A DNA stretch of 64,000 bases, taken from Lachnospiraceae bacterium (GTDB taxonomy: Bacteria > Bacillota > Clostridia > Lachnospirales > Lachnospiraceae). The stretch lies in contig CAJTGB010000010.1 of NCBI GenBank assembly GCA_910575835.1, positions 1 through 64,000 of the forward strand, read 5' to 3'. Of the stretch, positions 26,404 to 35,107 are shown one piece after another. Below the pieces are notes generated by a model. The model did not search any database, was not told where the DNA came from, and saw only the letters and a program-made list of their open reading frames with translations. A program made the translations under genes and the position numbers. Within the stretch, counting starts at the first letter, position 1. Every line of letters begins with the position of its first letter.

Positions 26404-26635
26404 AATATTTCCTCCTAAACATGTACAAGAGTACACCGCCTCCTGTAATAGATAACGGGTAACAAAGCAAAAATGATCATATATTTTGAAATTTGATGAA
26501 ATTTTTATACCGGCCATGGTACAATTTGAGTATAGCATTTCTGTACTGTAAAAAATAATTCTAAAATTGTTGTAACGAAACTTCTTTTTTTTGGATATAT
26601 AGATGAACAGATTCATTCCGAAGGAGGTGAGCGCC
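26404..26635. promoter_or_regulatory. Divergent region between two ECF sigma factor operons
   Basis: A 232-bp gap between the TTG start at 26403 and the CTG start at 26636. Two plus-strand GTAACNAA motifs, at 26459-26466 and 26572-26579, resemble ECF-type -35 elements, but no matching CGT-type -10 box was found. Promoter assignment is therefore weak. Confidence 0.35.
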
Positions 26636-27121
26636 CTGAAAGAGATCGAAAAAGCCTATACACAGCACGCGAAGGATGTATACCGGTTCCTGTTAAGTCT
26701 TACCCACGACGAAGACCTTGCAGAAGAACTGACGCAGGAGACCTTCTTTCGCGCCATGCGGACCATTGACCGTTATGACGGGAGCTGTAAGCTGTCCGTA
26801 TGGCTCTGCCAGATCGCCAGGCATCTCTGGTATCAATATCTTGGCAAACGCTCCCGCCGCAATGAGACAGAGCTTACGGACGAATTGCCGTGCCAGGAAT
26901 CGCCGGAACAGTCCGTCATGCTCCATATGGACAAAACACAGTTATATCAGGCGATCCACAGACTGCCCGAGCCCATGCGCGAATTAGTGCATCTGCGCCT
27001 GACCGGAGAATTTTCCTTCGCAGAGATCGGCAGTCTCCTGGGTAAAAGCGAGAACTGGGCGCGCACCGCATTCTATCGGGCGAAACAAAAAATCATCAAA
27101 GAAATGGAGGGACGACTATGA
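26636..27121 (+). CDS. ECF sigma factor (probable CTG start)
   Basis: A 161-residue sigma factor. Region 2 reads DVYRFLLSLTHDEDLAEELT followed by QETFFRAMRTIDRY. Region 4 reads EPMRELVHLRLTGEFSFAEI followed by SLLGKSENWARTAFYRAKQK. An AAGGAGG site (26621-26627) stands 8 nt before a CTG at 26636, while the upstream in-frame ATG at 26603 has no ribosome site, so a CTG start is likely. It overlaps the anti-sigma gene by 4 bp. Confidence 0.85.
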   Translation: MKEIEKAYTQHAKDVYRFLLSLTHDEDLAEELTQETFFRAMRTIDRYDGSCKLSVWLCQIARHLWYQYLGKRSRRNETELTDELPCQESPEQSVMLHMDKTQLYQAIHRLPEPMRELVHLRLTGEFSFAEIGSLLGKSENWARTAFYRAKQKIIKEMEGRL

Positions 27122-27930
27122 AATGCTGCATTGTAAGGGATCTGCTGCCGGGTTACATCGACGGCCTGACCAGCAGCGAGACAAACGAAGAGATCGAACG
27201 GCATCTGGAAGAGTGCGCCGCCTGCAAGACTGTTTACAGGCAGATGACGGCAATGATCCCAAGCGAACTTCCGGCAACAGACAGGGATATTGATTTCCTG
27301 AAAAAGTTAAAAGAACGCATACATCAAAAATATATGACCGTCGCCCTTATCACCTGCACCGTACTGATCGGAAGCACGGTCTTTCTGAAAAATTATCAGC
27401 TTCCGATCGCTTATGATCCCGATTGCATGACTACGGAATTATATGAGATCGCATATGTCCCTAATCAGTTCGGGCTCAGGGAATGGCAGTACAAGGGCAG
27501 TTCAGACGCGCGGGATCCTGATGCGCAGGAAGCAAAAGAGAACGGGGATGATGAGACGATGGAGATGATCCGTTTTGTCCTGAATATGCCGCTTGAAAAG
27601 CAGAAATCTCTGAAAATCAATAACTTCATATCCACAGGAAAGACGATCCAGCGAAACGGCAAGACGGTAAGAGTCGTCTACTATTGCTACACGCGGACGC
27701 TGTGGAACAGCCTGTTTCCTGATCAAGACAGCTTTTTGAACCTGTCGGTCAGCGAAGGAGATGTATTTGAAGAGAATTTCTACCGGAATCCCAACACAGA
27801 TTATCAGCCAATGCAAAGGGAGATCTACTATCTGCCAATGAGCGGCCTCAACAGGCTTGACAGCCTTTCGGATGAAGAGTTCGACGCACAGAAGAAGCAT
27901 GCAAAACTTGTATGGAGCGGAGTCCTATGA
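27118..27930 (+). CDS. Zinc-finger anti-sigma factor
   Basis: A 270-residue membrane protein. The N-terminus has the zf-HC2 pattern: CCIVRDLLPGYIDGLTSSET, then H29-x3-C33-x2-C36 in RHLEECAAC. This is the cytoplasmic, zinc-binding anti-sigma domain. One membrane segment follows at about residues 74-92 (VALITCTVLIGSTVFL), with about 175 extracytoplasmic residues behind it. It is coupled by a 4-bp overlap to the sigma factor that it presumably holds inactive. The outer domain may be the sensor. Confidence 0.88.
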   Translation: MKCCIVRDLLPGYIDGLTSSETNEEIERHLEECAACKTVYRQMTAMIPSELPATDRDIDFLKKLKERIHQKYMTVALITCTVLIGSTVFLKNYQLPIAYDPDCMTTELYEIAYVPNQFGLREWQYKGSSDARDPDAQEAKENGDDETMEMIRFVLNMPLEKQKSLKINNFISTGKTIQRNGKTVRVVYYCYTRTLWNSLFPDQDSFLNLSVSEGDVFEENFYRNPNTDYQPMQREIYYLPMSGLNRLDSLSDEEFDAQKKHAKLVWSGVL

Positions 27931-27997
27931 TCTATGTCCCGCCGGACGCAGCAGTCTGGACGAACCTCCAGCATATGAAGAAAGGAGAGTATTGATC

Positions 27998-28462
27998 ATG
28001 TTTTTTGCGATTTATTTACTTGGAATTATTATCTGGATCTTAATGGGAGTCGGCGGAGGGTCCGGCAATCTTGTGAATTATATGGACGGCTTCACCCTCC
28101 TGTTCGTCCTGGTTCCGTGTATCCTGATCCTGTTTAGCACCGGATCCTTGAAAGCCTTCGGCAGGGCATTCCTGTTCGCCTTCGGCAAGAGGGGCGGACT
28201 TACCGTTTCCTACAAGGAGAGCCTGCTGGCGGTCAGAATGGTTATGGCGATCTCCGCGATCTTCGGGTTCCTTGGATTTTTGATCGGAACATCCGCCAGC
28301 ATCCGTTCTATCAAGGACTTCTCTACCGTAGAATCACTGGGCTGGATCGTCCGCGACTTATTGGTATCTATGATATCGCTCATATATCCGCTGCTGATCT
28401 GGGTGATCCTGCTTCCGGTCTGTCTGATGCTGAAAAAATACCTTCTGAGTCAGAAGCCGTAG
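27998..28462 (+). CDS. Four-segment membrane protein in the sigma/anti-sigma operon
   Basis: A 154-residue protein starting MFFAIYLLGIIIWIL. The ATG at 27998 follows AAAGGAGA; the frame is open further upstream but overlaps the anti-sigma gene. About four hydrophobic segments are seen. The segment ESLLAVRMVMAISAIFGF has a flagellar MotA-like look, but no catalytic or channel residues are evident. It is probably co-expressed with the ECF sigma factor. Function unknown. Confidence 0.65.
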   Translation: MFFAIYLLGIIIWILMGVGGGSGNLVNYMDGFTLLFVLVPCILILFSTGSLKAFGRAFLFAFGKRGGLTVSYKESLLAVRMVMAISAIFGFLGFLIGTSASIRSIKDFSTVESLGWIVRDLLVSMISLIYPLLIWVILLPVCLMLKKYLLSQKP

Positions 28463-29313
28463 ATTTTGACCCCTTTGCCCCTCATCTCCTCGATCCTTGC
28501 CTGTGTCACTGGGATAATACACAGATGTACATCTTCCCCCCACGCAAAATAGGGATACAGCCCTATATTGCCCCTGTAATACAGCGCGCACGGCACGGAC
28601 TCGGAAGTATACTTTATATTCGTATCGTGCTCAAAGGCAAGCCCGTTCAGCGTTGTATAGAGTTCCCGGATCTGATCGTCTGAGATATCCGGGAACATTA
28701 CTTTGAGAGTGTAATAACACAGCTCCTCATATATCGCATACATCTGATCGAACGAGCTGTGGGCGTCATAGTTCACCGTGATCTCCTGGATATAGTCCGC
28801 ATTGCTCGGCGCATAGACAGTGATCGTCGGAAGCGGCAGTATGCTCTCATCTCTGGAATAGTGGTAACGGCAGGTCTTGTGGCTGGAATGGACAGACTTG
28901 TCGTACACATAGGAACGCCATTGCCACGACGGCAGCAGATACCGTTCCCCCTTATCCGCCCAATAACATCCGTTGAAGCTGTCTATGAATTCATCCATAC
29001 CAATCTGAAATACAAGCTCGCCCGGCCGATTCTCCATGATCTCTATATTAAGCGTCTTCTTCTCGGCCTTCTCCTTAAGGATCTCCTCCGACCGCTCCTG
29101 CTCCAATGTATTCCCCTCATCCTGAGGATATTGGTCAAAAGAATCCCCGCCTGATAGGTCTTGCGGCGCTTCTGCCTCTTCCTGCGTCCGCTCCTCTTCT
29201 ATCGTAATATGCTGCAAGCCGTATGTCACGCCGCCCACGATCACTCTGGCAAGTATTACGGCGCCGATTATCATGACCGCTCCCACCACAACGTCCTTTG
29301 GCCCAATCTTCAT
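28450..29313 (-). CDS. Membrane-anchored extracytoplasmic protein, unknown function
   Basis: A 287-residue protein with an N-terminal anchor (VVVGAVMIIGAVILARVIV, about residues 8-26) and an acidic stretch rich in Glu and Gln (about residues 37-80) before a folded outer domain. No known domain was recognised. It overlaps the upstream lipoprotein gene by 4 bp, so the two are made together. Its 3' end overlaps the convergent membrane protein gene by 13 bp. Confidence 0.65.
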   Translation of the reverse strand: MKIGPKDVVVGAVMIIGAVILARVIVGGVTYGLQHITIEEERTQEEAEAPQDLSGGDSFDQYPQDEGNTLEQERSEEILKEKAEKKTLNIEIMENRPGELVFQIGMDEFIDSFNGCYWADKGERYLLPSWQWRSYVYDKSVHSSHKTCRYHYSRDESILPLPTITVYAPSNADYIQEITVNYDAHSSFDQMYAIYEELCYYTLKVMFPDISDDQIRELYTTLNGLAFEHDTNIKYTSESVPCALYYRGNIGLYPYFAWGEDVHLCIIPVTQARIEEMRGKGVKIYGF

Positions 29314-30545
29314 CTTTGCTCCAACTCCCTCCTTGGCCTGTACCCCGGAATCAGGCGGGCGTTCTTGCGGTCAACCTGATTGCCCGCATACACCAGACGC
29401 CCGTCTTCCATCCTGCGGAATGTCACCGTATGCCCGAAGGAATAGTCCGTTCCTTCTTCAATATAGATCGCCTCCACATATACCTTAAGCATCCCTTCCG
29501 CTTCCTCCGCGCACCGTACAACCTCCGGGAACGGCTGAAACTGCTGGATGCGGTTGAGTGCATGGACCGCACTCCAGGGATAAGTCCCCTTCACGGCGTC
29601 GTATCCGGCATACTCTTCGATCTCTTCTGTCCGAATATCGAAATACCGCTGTATCACCGTCTCGAACTCCTCTTTGGGAATACCGTCAGAATACTCTTCC
29701 TCATCCAAAGTCTTCCCTGTTTCCATCTCGTACAGATAATCAAACAGATCATTGAATTCTATCTTCTTAAGGCTTCCCTCATCCCAGTCCTCCAGAAACA
29801 GATTATTACTTAAGTAGCTGACCGGGACAATATAATGCTCCATCATATACCGGCACTGTTCATCAAGAGGCAGGATCCGGTAGAAGATATGCATGTCCAT
29901 CTCCTGATTGCGCGTCAGCGCCTTCTCCCAGATCAGCCAGCCTTTCTCCGTATATTCCCAGCGGTACACCAGGATCTTCTCCATCTGCTGGACATAAGCC
30001 TCCACAGACTCGTCAAACATGGCGCTTAGATAGGTCACAGCAAGCTCCTTTTCATGGAACTGCAGGCGGTAATACCGGAATACCCCGACCGTGTTGATCT
30101 GATAGAATTCCGCCTCAGAATCCTTCCCCGCCCCGGCTTCTCTCAGAGCCGCATCTACTTGCTCATAGTTCGTCATATTATAATCGCGGCTTCCGCAGAT
30201 AACGGAACGTCCGTCCGACGACGCGGCATCGATCATCCCGTGTACGGTTTCTTCTGTCAGGCTGACCCCGTCAACCGGCGTCCCATCCGTTCCTTCTGCC
30301 AGGCCTGCCGTGTAGATCGGCCTGCACTTCTCCATCATTGCAAACAGCTTCCCGCTTACCTCATCGGTCTCCTCTTGATCCATCCCGATCATCTCAGGTT
30401 CATAGAGCGCGGAATCTTCCGTCTCCTCCTGCCTTGGGACATACAGTTCTTCCGCCCGGTCTCCTCTGCCGTCCTTATGCGCACCGGACGCCCCGCAGCC
30501 TGATATCATGATCAATATACCCATAATAAATATCCTTTTCTTCAT
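29310..30545 (-). CDS. Predicted lipoprotein, unknown function
   Basis: A 411-residue protein with a lipoprotein signal: KKR, the hydrophobic FIMGILIMI, and lipobox SGC with lipid-bearing C17. The mature part is acidic (EDSALYEPEMIGMDQEE) and mixed alpha/beta. I recognise no domain. It is the first gene of a two-gene operon with the anchored protein downstream, and it has a consensus promoter at 30600-30628. The two may form a surface complex. Confidence 0.7.
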   Translation of the reverse strand: MKKRIFIMGILIMISGCGASGAHKDGRGDRAEELYVPRQEETEDSALYEPEMIGMDQEETDEVSGKLFAMMEKCRPIYTAGLAEGTDGTPVDGVSLTEETVHGMIDAASSDGRSVICGSRDYNMTNYEQVDAALREAGAGKDSEAEFYQINTVGVFRYYRLQFHEKELAVTYLSAMFDESVEAYVQQMEKILVYRWEYTEKGWLIWEKALTRNQEMDMHIFYRILPLDEQCRYMMEHYIVPVSYLSNNLFLEDWDEGSLKKIEFNDLFDYLYEMETGKTLDEEEYSDGIPKEEFETVIQRYFDIRTEEIEEYAGYDAVKGTYPWSAVHALNRIQQFQPFPEVVRCAEEAEGMLKVYVEAIYIEEGTDYSFGHTVTFRRMEDGRLVYAGNQVDRKNARLIPGYRPRRELEQR

Positions 30546-30599
30546 CCTGTCTGTCTCCGCCGTATCAAATCTCTATATCTTACATATGTAGTATTTTAT

Positions 30600-30628
30600 A
30601 TTATAGAACTTTTCCCCAATATTGTCAA
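30600..30628 (-). promoter_or_regulatory. Consensus sigma-A promoter for the lipoprotein operon
   Basis: TTGACA (30623-30628) and TATAAT (30600-30605) on the minus strand match both consensus boxes exactly with a 17-bp spacer. The lipoprotein start lies about 55 bp downstream. Constitutive expression is expected unless a repressor acts. Confidence 0.8.
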
Positions 30629-30647
30629 TCGGTTTACCGGCAGCAAA

Positions 30648-30691
30648 AAGTTTCCGGCAAAATCTCTTATTAAAGACTTTGCCGGAAACTT
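30648..30691 (-). terminator. Terminator after the nucleoside kinase gene
   Basis: AAGTTTCCGGCAAA (30648-30661) and TTTGCCGGAAACTT (30678-30691) form a perfect 14-bp stem. On the minus strand a TTTTTGC run follows. It lies 11 bp past the kinase stop. Confidence 0.75.
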
Positions 30692-30702
30692 GAAATTCTC
30701 CG

Positions 30703-32370
30703 TTATACTTTAAAGCATCCGCCTCCGATAAACTCTCTGAGGAGAGAATTCGTCGGCACATTCTCGCTTCCGATTCCTACAAAATAATCCAGGAACTTAA
30801 GGAGCCTCTTAGCCTCCAGATATTCCGGGCAGTTCCTGTCGATCCCAAAGAGCAGCGGCTCCACATAGAGCTTCAGCACGGCAAGCTCATAGATCAGCGT
30901 TGAATTGAACATCACATCCGCTTCCTCCTGGAACGGGAAGATGAACTTCTCTTCCCCTCTCCTTACCGACTGCCACATCCTTATCGTCCTCTGAGCTGAG
31001 GAACCTCTGGTACGGGCGTCCCTCACAATACGGCGCAAGAGCCTTCCGTCAGTGGTCGGGATCCGGTCATGCTCATCTACATTCAGCTGGGTCAGTGCGC
31101 TGATATAGATCTTAAACTTATTCTCATCCGGGAGATTCATCGTCAGCTTCGGATTCAGACAATGGATTCCCTCGATCACAAGCACATCGTTCGGCCCAAG
31201 CTTCGTAGCGTGCGAACCGTACTCCTTATGTCCCGTAACAAAGTTAAATGTCGGGATCACGACCTCCTCTCCATTCAGCAGGCCGTTCAACTGCCGGTTG
31301 AACAGCTTCACATCCACAGCCTCCAGACATTCGAAATCAAATGCTCCCGTTTCATCCTTCGGATTCTCTTCTCTCTCCACGAAATAATTGTCCACGGCGA
31401 TCGGACGCGGCGTCAGTCCATTTACCCGAAGCTGCACGGACAGACGGTGGGAGAACGTAGTCTTCCCGGAAGAAGACGGTCCCGCTATGAGAATGAACTT
31501 AAGCTCCGGGCGCTTCGCAATCTGTGCTGCGATCTCTGCGATCTTCTTCTCCTGCAAAGCCTCCTGAACCAACACTACTTCATGGACATCGCTCTTCGTG
31601 ATCTTATCGTTGAGCGCGCCGACCGTCTCAATCCCCTGGAGATCCCCCCAGTGAACGGACTCCTTCAGAACATGGAACAGCTTGTTCTGAGGCTCGAACG
31701 GCGGTACTTCCCTGGGCGCCGACCGAACAGGCATCTGCACCACAAAGCCTTCATCATACAGATACAGCTTAAAATACTTCAGATAGCCTGCGCTTGGAAC
31801 CATATATCCGTAGTGATAATCTTCGAATTCATTCATGCTGTAAATATTGACCTTGGAAACCCTGCGGTAGCGGAACAGACGCTCCTTGTCCCGCATCCCG
31901 TGCCGCCCGAACAGCGCGATCGCGTCATCGGTACGGACGGAACGCTTATGGATCGGCATATCCATATCCACCATCTCGCGCATCCTTGCGTCCACGCGGC
32001 CGAGGAAATCCTGATCGAGCACGACATCGCCTTCCACCGTGCAATAGTAACCCTTGCTGACAGAGAAGTGTATCCTCACCTTCTTCACCGCATCATGGCC
32101 GGCCACATCATAGACCGCCTTCACCAGCATTAGATTGATACTCCTGCGGTAAGTTTTGTTGCCGATCTCCCCTGCCGTCGTCTCGAATTGGATCGTACAG
32201 TCTGTTTTCAGCTTCTTGAATAACTCCTGAAGCTTGCCGTTCACAAATACCAATACGATGTCGTCCTCATAATCCTTCTGAAAATCCTCCGCGATCCGGC
32301 GGTATGTAGTGCCCGCCTCGTACAGACGGACCTCTTCCCCAATCTTGACCTGATACATCTCTTCGCTCAT
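30703..32370 (-). CDS. Nucleoside (uridine-type) kinase with ThrRS-like N-terminal half
   Basis: A 555-residue two-part protein. Residues 1-65 resemble a TGS domain and residues 75-215 resemble the second additional domain of threonyl-tRNA synthetase. The residues at the ThrRS editing/zinc positions (HxxxH and a later C/H pair) are replaced here by R76, L80, H186 and M190. Residues 290 to about 500 form a P-loop kinase of the uridine kinase/phosphoribulokinase family, with Walker A GPSSSGKTT at 297-305 and PIAVDNYFVEREENPKDETG further on. It probably phosphorylates a nucleoside; the N-terminal half may bind RNA or a ligand. It is the last gene of the dgt-to-kinase cluster. Confidence 0.85.
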   Translation of the reverse strand: MSEEMYQVKIGEEVRLYEAGTTYRRIAEDFQKDYEDDIVLVFVNGKLQELFKKLKTDCTIQFETTAGEIGNKTYRRSINLMLVKAVYDVAGHDAVKKVRIHFSVSKGYYCTVEGDVVLDQDFLGRVDARMREMVDMDMPIHKRSVRTDDAIALFGRHGMRDKERLFRYRRVSKVNIYSMNEFEDYHYGYMVPSAGYLKYFKLYLYDEGFVVQMPVRSAPREVPPFEPQNKLFHVLKESVHWGDLQGIETVGALNDKITKSDVHEVVLVQEALQEKKIAEIAAQIAKRPELKFILIAGPSSSGKTTFSHRLSVQLRVNGLTPRPIAVDNYFVEREENPKDETGAFDFECLEAVDVKLFNRQLNGLLNGEEVVIPTFNFVTGHKEYGSHATKLGPNDVLVIEGIHCLNPKLTMNLPDENKFKIYISALTQLNVDEHDRIPTTDGRLLRRIVRDARTRGSSAQRTIRMWQSVRRGEEKFIFPFQEEADVMFNSTLIYELAVLKLYVEPLLFGIDRNCPEYLEAKRLLKFLDYFVGIGSENVPTNSLLREFIGGGCFKV

Positions 32371-32423
32371 ATATCCACCTCTCCTTCTTAATTCAAGATA
32401 CTTCTTCTTATCCGCGCCGTGAT

Positions 32424-33194
32424 CTATACGGCGGCAAACGGATGGCTGACCGGCGCAGCCATGATCCTCACTCCTTGCAGATTCTCTTCCAGATACCGTC
32501 TCATATCCTCCGCAAAGATATGTTCTATCCCATAATGGCCTGCGTCAATTACGGCCATTCCCTGCGCCGCGGCGTCGATCCCGTCATGGTGGCCGATATC
32601 CCCGGTGATCAGCACATCCGCCCCTCTGTGAAGCGCTTCCTTTATCACACTCTTGCCGGATCCGGGGCATACGGCGATCCTCTCTGTCCGGCCGCCAAGA
32701 TCGCCGAAGACCCTGACTCCTTCAAGCCCAAATGTCCGCTTCACTTCCTCACAGCACTGTTTCAGCGTAACTGAATTCTCAAACCGTCCGATCCGCCCGA
32801 TCCCCTCTGTACCGCAGGTGATATCAAGAACCTCCTGCTCCCTTAAGTTAAGCATATCCGCGGCAAGCCGCGCCATTCTGAGTACGTCATAATTCGTATG
32901 CATAGCATAATAGGAGATATCACGGCGGATCAGTTCCAGAATACGCCTTCCGATAAAGTCCTGATTCGTGATCCTCTTCATCCCGCCGAATATCAGCGGA
33001 TGATGGGTGATCAGAAGATCAGCCCCGCACTCTGCCGCCTCACGGAGGATCTCCTCCGTCACATCCACCGCGACGTAGATGCTCTCTACCTCCTTGTCAT
33101 CTCTTCCCGCCAGAAGCCCTGCATTATCCCATTCCAATGCATATTCTGCCGGATAGTCATTCTCTATTACAGCCAGTACATCCTTACACAGCAT
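32424..33194 (-). CDS. Nif3-like dinuclear metal-centre protein
   Basis: A 256-residue protein of the NIF3/GTP cyclohydrolase I type 2 family. It has EYALEWDNAGLLAGR near the N-terminus, ADLLITHHPLIFGGMKRI with the metal-binding HH, and ADVLITGDIGHHDGIDA and DAGHYGIEH near the C-terminus. These hexameric proteins bind two metals; their function is not settled. The gene follows trmK, the usual order in clostridia. Confidence 0.92.
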   Translation of the reverse strand: MLCKDVLAVIENDYPAEYALEWDNAGLLAGRDDKEVESIYVAVDVTEEILREAAECGADLLITHHPLIFGGMKRITNQDFIGRRILELIRRDISYYAMHTNYDVLRMARLAADMLNLREQEVLDITCGTEGIGRIGRFENSVTLKQCCEEVKRTFGLEGVRVFGDLGGRTERIAVCPGSGKSVIKEALHRGADVLITGDIGHHDGIDAAAQGMAVIDAGHYGIEHIFAEDMRRYLEENLQGVRIMAAPVSHPFAAV

Positions 33195-33222
33195 ATCTTC
33201 CGCTCTCTTTCTATAGTATTCG

Positions 33223-33942
33223 TCAGGCCTTCGGATGGATACAGTAATGCGCCAGCGCCCGGCTGATGATCATGATATCCCTTCTGATCTCCTCACGCCT
33301 CAGCATCGCCCCCTCGCTGCCCTGATGATGGTCCAGCTCCTTGAATATCTCTTCCCTGATCGCCAGCTCCCGGTGAAGGAACTTCTCTAACACCGGGTGC
33401 TTCTTCTCCAGAAGCCGTTTGCCGAATATGTATTCACACTCCGCGTACTTAAGAGACTCTCCCTGGATCGCCGGCACTGCCCTCATCATCGTGTAGAACT
33501 TCCCGTCCTCTTCCACCATATCCTCGTCAATGATATCCAACCGGTGATCCAGAAGATACCTGCGCACTCTCCACACCTCCGACTGCGGCTGGAGAACGCA
33601 GGCCTTCAGCCGTTCTACAACCTCTCTTCCTTCTTCGAGGATCCGAATGATCAGGCCGCCTCCCATACCGGCGGCTACGATCGTATCGACCTCTCCCGGC
33701 TCCACGGCATGAAGCCCGTCCGACAGCCTTGTCTCGATCTTTCCCTTCAGATTGTTGCCGATAATATGCATCCTGGCACGTTCAAGAGGGCCGCCGTTCA
33801 CATCCAGCGCTATGACCTTCGAAGCGATTCCCTGCTGTACCAGATAGATGGGTATGTATCCGTGATCTGTTCCAATATCTGCAACAGAGGCGCCCTCTGT
33901 CACAAGACTTGCAACCGCATAAAGTCTTCTTGATAGTTCCAT
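33223..33942 (-). CDS. trmK: tRNA (adenine22-N1)-methyltransferase
   Basis: A 239-residue SAM-dependent methyltransferase. It begins MELSRRLYAVASLVTEGASV, followed by ADIGTDHGYIPIYLV (the SAM-binding motif) and VDTIVAAGMGGGLI. These are hallmarks of TrmK, which methylates N1 of A22 in tRNA. The gene lies between rpoD and the Nif3-like gene, a conserved order in Firmicutes. Confidence 0.93.
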   Translation of the reverse strand: MELSRRLYAVASLVTEGASVADIGTDHGYIPIYLVQQGIASKVIALDVNGGPLERARMHIIGNNLKGKIETRLSDGLHAVEPGEVDTIVAAGMGGGLIIRILEEGREVVERLKACVLQPQSEVWRVRRYLLDHRLDIIDEDMVEEDGKFYTMMRAVPAIQGESLKYAECEYIFGKRLLEKKHPVLEKFLHRELAIREEIFKELDHHQGSEGAMLRREEIRRDIMIISRALAHYCIHPKA

Positions 33943-33955
33943 AGGCGCCTCTTTC

Positions 33956-35068
33956 TTAATCCAGATAGTCTCTTAATTTTCTGCTGCGGCTTGGATGCCT
34001 GAGCTTCCTTAAGGCCTTCGCTTCGATCTGCCGGATACGTTCTCTGGTAACGTCGAACTCCTTCCCGACCTCCTCCAATGTACGGGCGCGCCCGTCATTC
34101 ATACCGAACCGCAGCCTCAGTACCTTCTGCTCTCTCTCTGTCAGAGTATCGAGCACTTCATCCAACTGTTCTTTGAGCAATGTCTGCGCCGCTGCTTCCG
34201 CCGGCACCGGTACGTTGTCGTCCTGGATAAAATCCCCCAGATGGCTGTCCTCTTCCTCGCCGATCGGCGTCTCTAAGGATACCGGTTCCTGTGATATCTT
34301 AAGTATCTCTCTTACCCTCTCAACAGGCATGTCCAGTTCTTCTGCGATCTCCTCCGGCGTGGGTTCGCGCCCCAACTCCTGCAATAATTGTCTGGACACA
34401 CGGATCAGCTTATTGATCGTCTCTACCATATGGACAGGAATACGGATCGTCCTCGCCTGGTCCGCGATCGCCCGGGTGATCGCCTGACGGATCCACCAGG
34501 TCGCATAGGTGCTGAATTTGAATCCCTTACGGTAATCGAACTTCTCGACAGCCTTAATAAGCCCCAGGTTCCCCTCCTGGATCAGATCCAAAAACAACAT
34601 GCCGCGTCCCACATAGCGCTTCGCGATACTGACTACAAGACGAAGGTTAGCCTCTGCCAGACGCTTCTTGGCATCCTCATCCCCCTCTGCCATCCTGCTC
34701 GCCAGATCCACTTCCTCATCTGCCGTCAGAAGCGGAACCTTGCCGATCTCCTTCAGATACATACGCACCGGATCTTCGATGCTGATTCCGTCGGGAACAG
34801 ACAGATCCAGCTTCTCCATATCTACATCGTCTTCCTCTGAGATCATCAGATCCACATCGTCAAGGTCGTCATCGTCCCCGCTGATGCGGAGTACGTCGAT
34901 ATTGTGAGTCTCCAGGTATTCGAAGACCTTCTCCATATGATCTGGTTCCAGTTCCATATCTGAAAAGAAATCGTTAATTTCCTGTACTTCCAGAATACTT
35001 TTCTTCTTCTTTCCCAGAGAGACAAGTTCCTTTAATTTCTCTTCAAATTTCACTATGTTTTCTTCCAT
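33956..35068 (-). CDS. rpoD: Primary sigma factor, sigma-A
   Basis: A 370-residue housekeeping sigma factor. Region 1.1 is at the N-terminus. Region 1.2-2 contains [40 protein letters not shown] and [20 protein letters not shown]. Region 4 contains [20 protein letters not shown]. An acidic stretch (DDDDLDDVD) lies between regions 1.1 and 1.2. It directs RNA polymerase to TTGACA/TATAAT promoters such as those listed here. It is next to dnaG, the classic macromolecular synthesis operon. Confidence 0.97.
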   Translation of the reverse strand: MEENIVKFEEKLKELVSLGKKKKSILEVQEINDFFSDMELEPDHMEKVFEYLETHNIDVLRISGDDDDLDDVDLMISEEDDVDMEKLDLSVPDGISIEDPVRMYLKEIGKVPLLTADEEVDLASRMAEGDEDAKKRLAEANLRLVVSIAKRYVGRGMLFLDLIQEGNLGLIKAVEKFDYRKGFKFSTYATWWIRQAITRAIADQARTIRIPVHMVETINKLIRVSRQLLQELGREPTPEEIAEELDMPVERVREILKISQEPVSLETPIGEEEDSHLGDFIQDDNVPVPAEAAAQTLLKEQLDEVLDTLTEREQKVLRLRFGMNDGRARTLEEVGKEFDVTRERIRQIEAKALRKLRHPSRSRKLRDYLD

Positions 35069-35107
35069 ATAGTGCCCATCCTCTCATCGCTTGCTTATAT
35101 TTTATCC

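Noticed and set aside
31069-32133. 354-codon plus-strand frame opposite the nucleoside kinase gene
   Set aside because: It is rich in His, Leu, Arg and Ile in the way shadow frames of GC-rich third positions are, and the opposite strand encodes a recognisable kinase.
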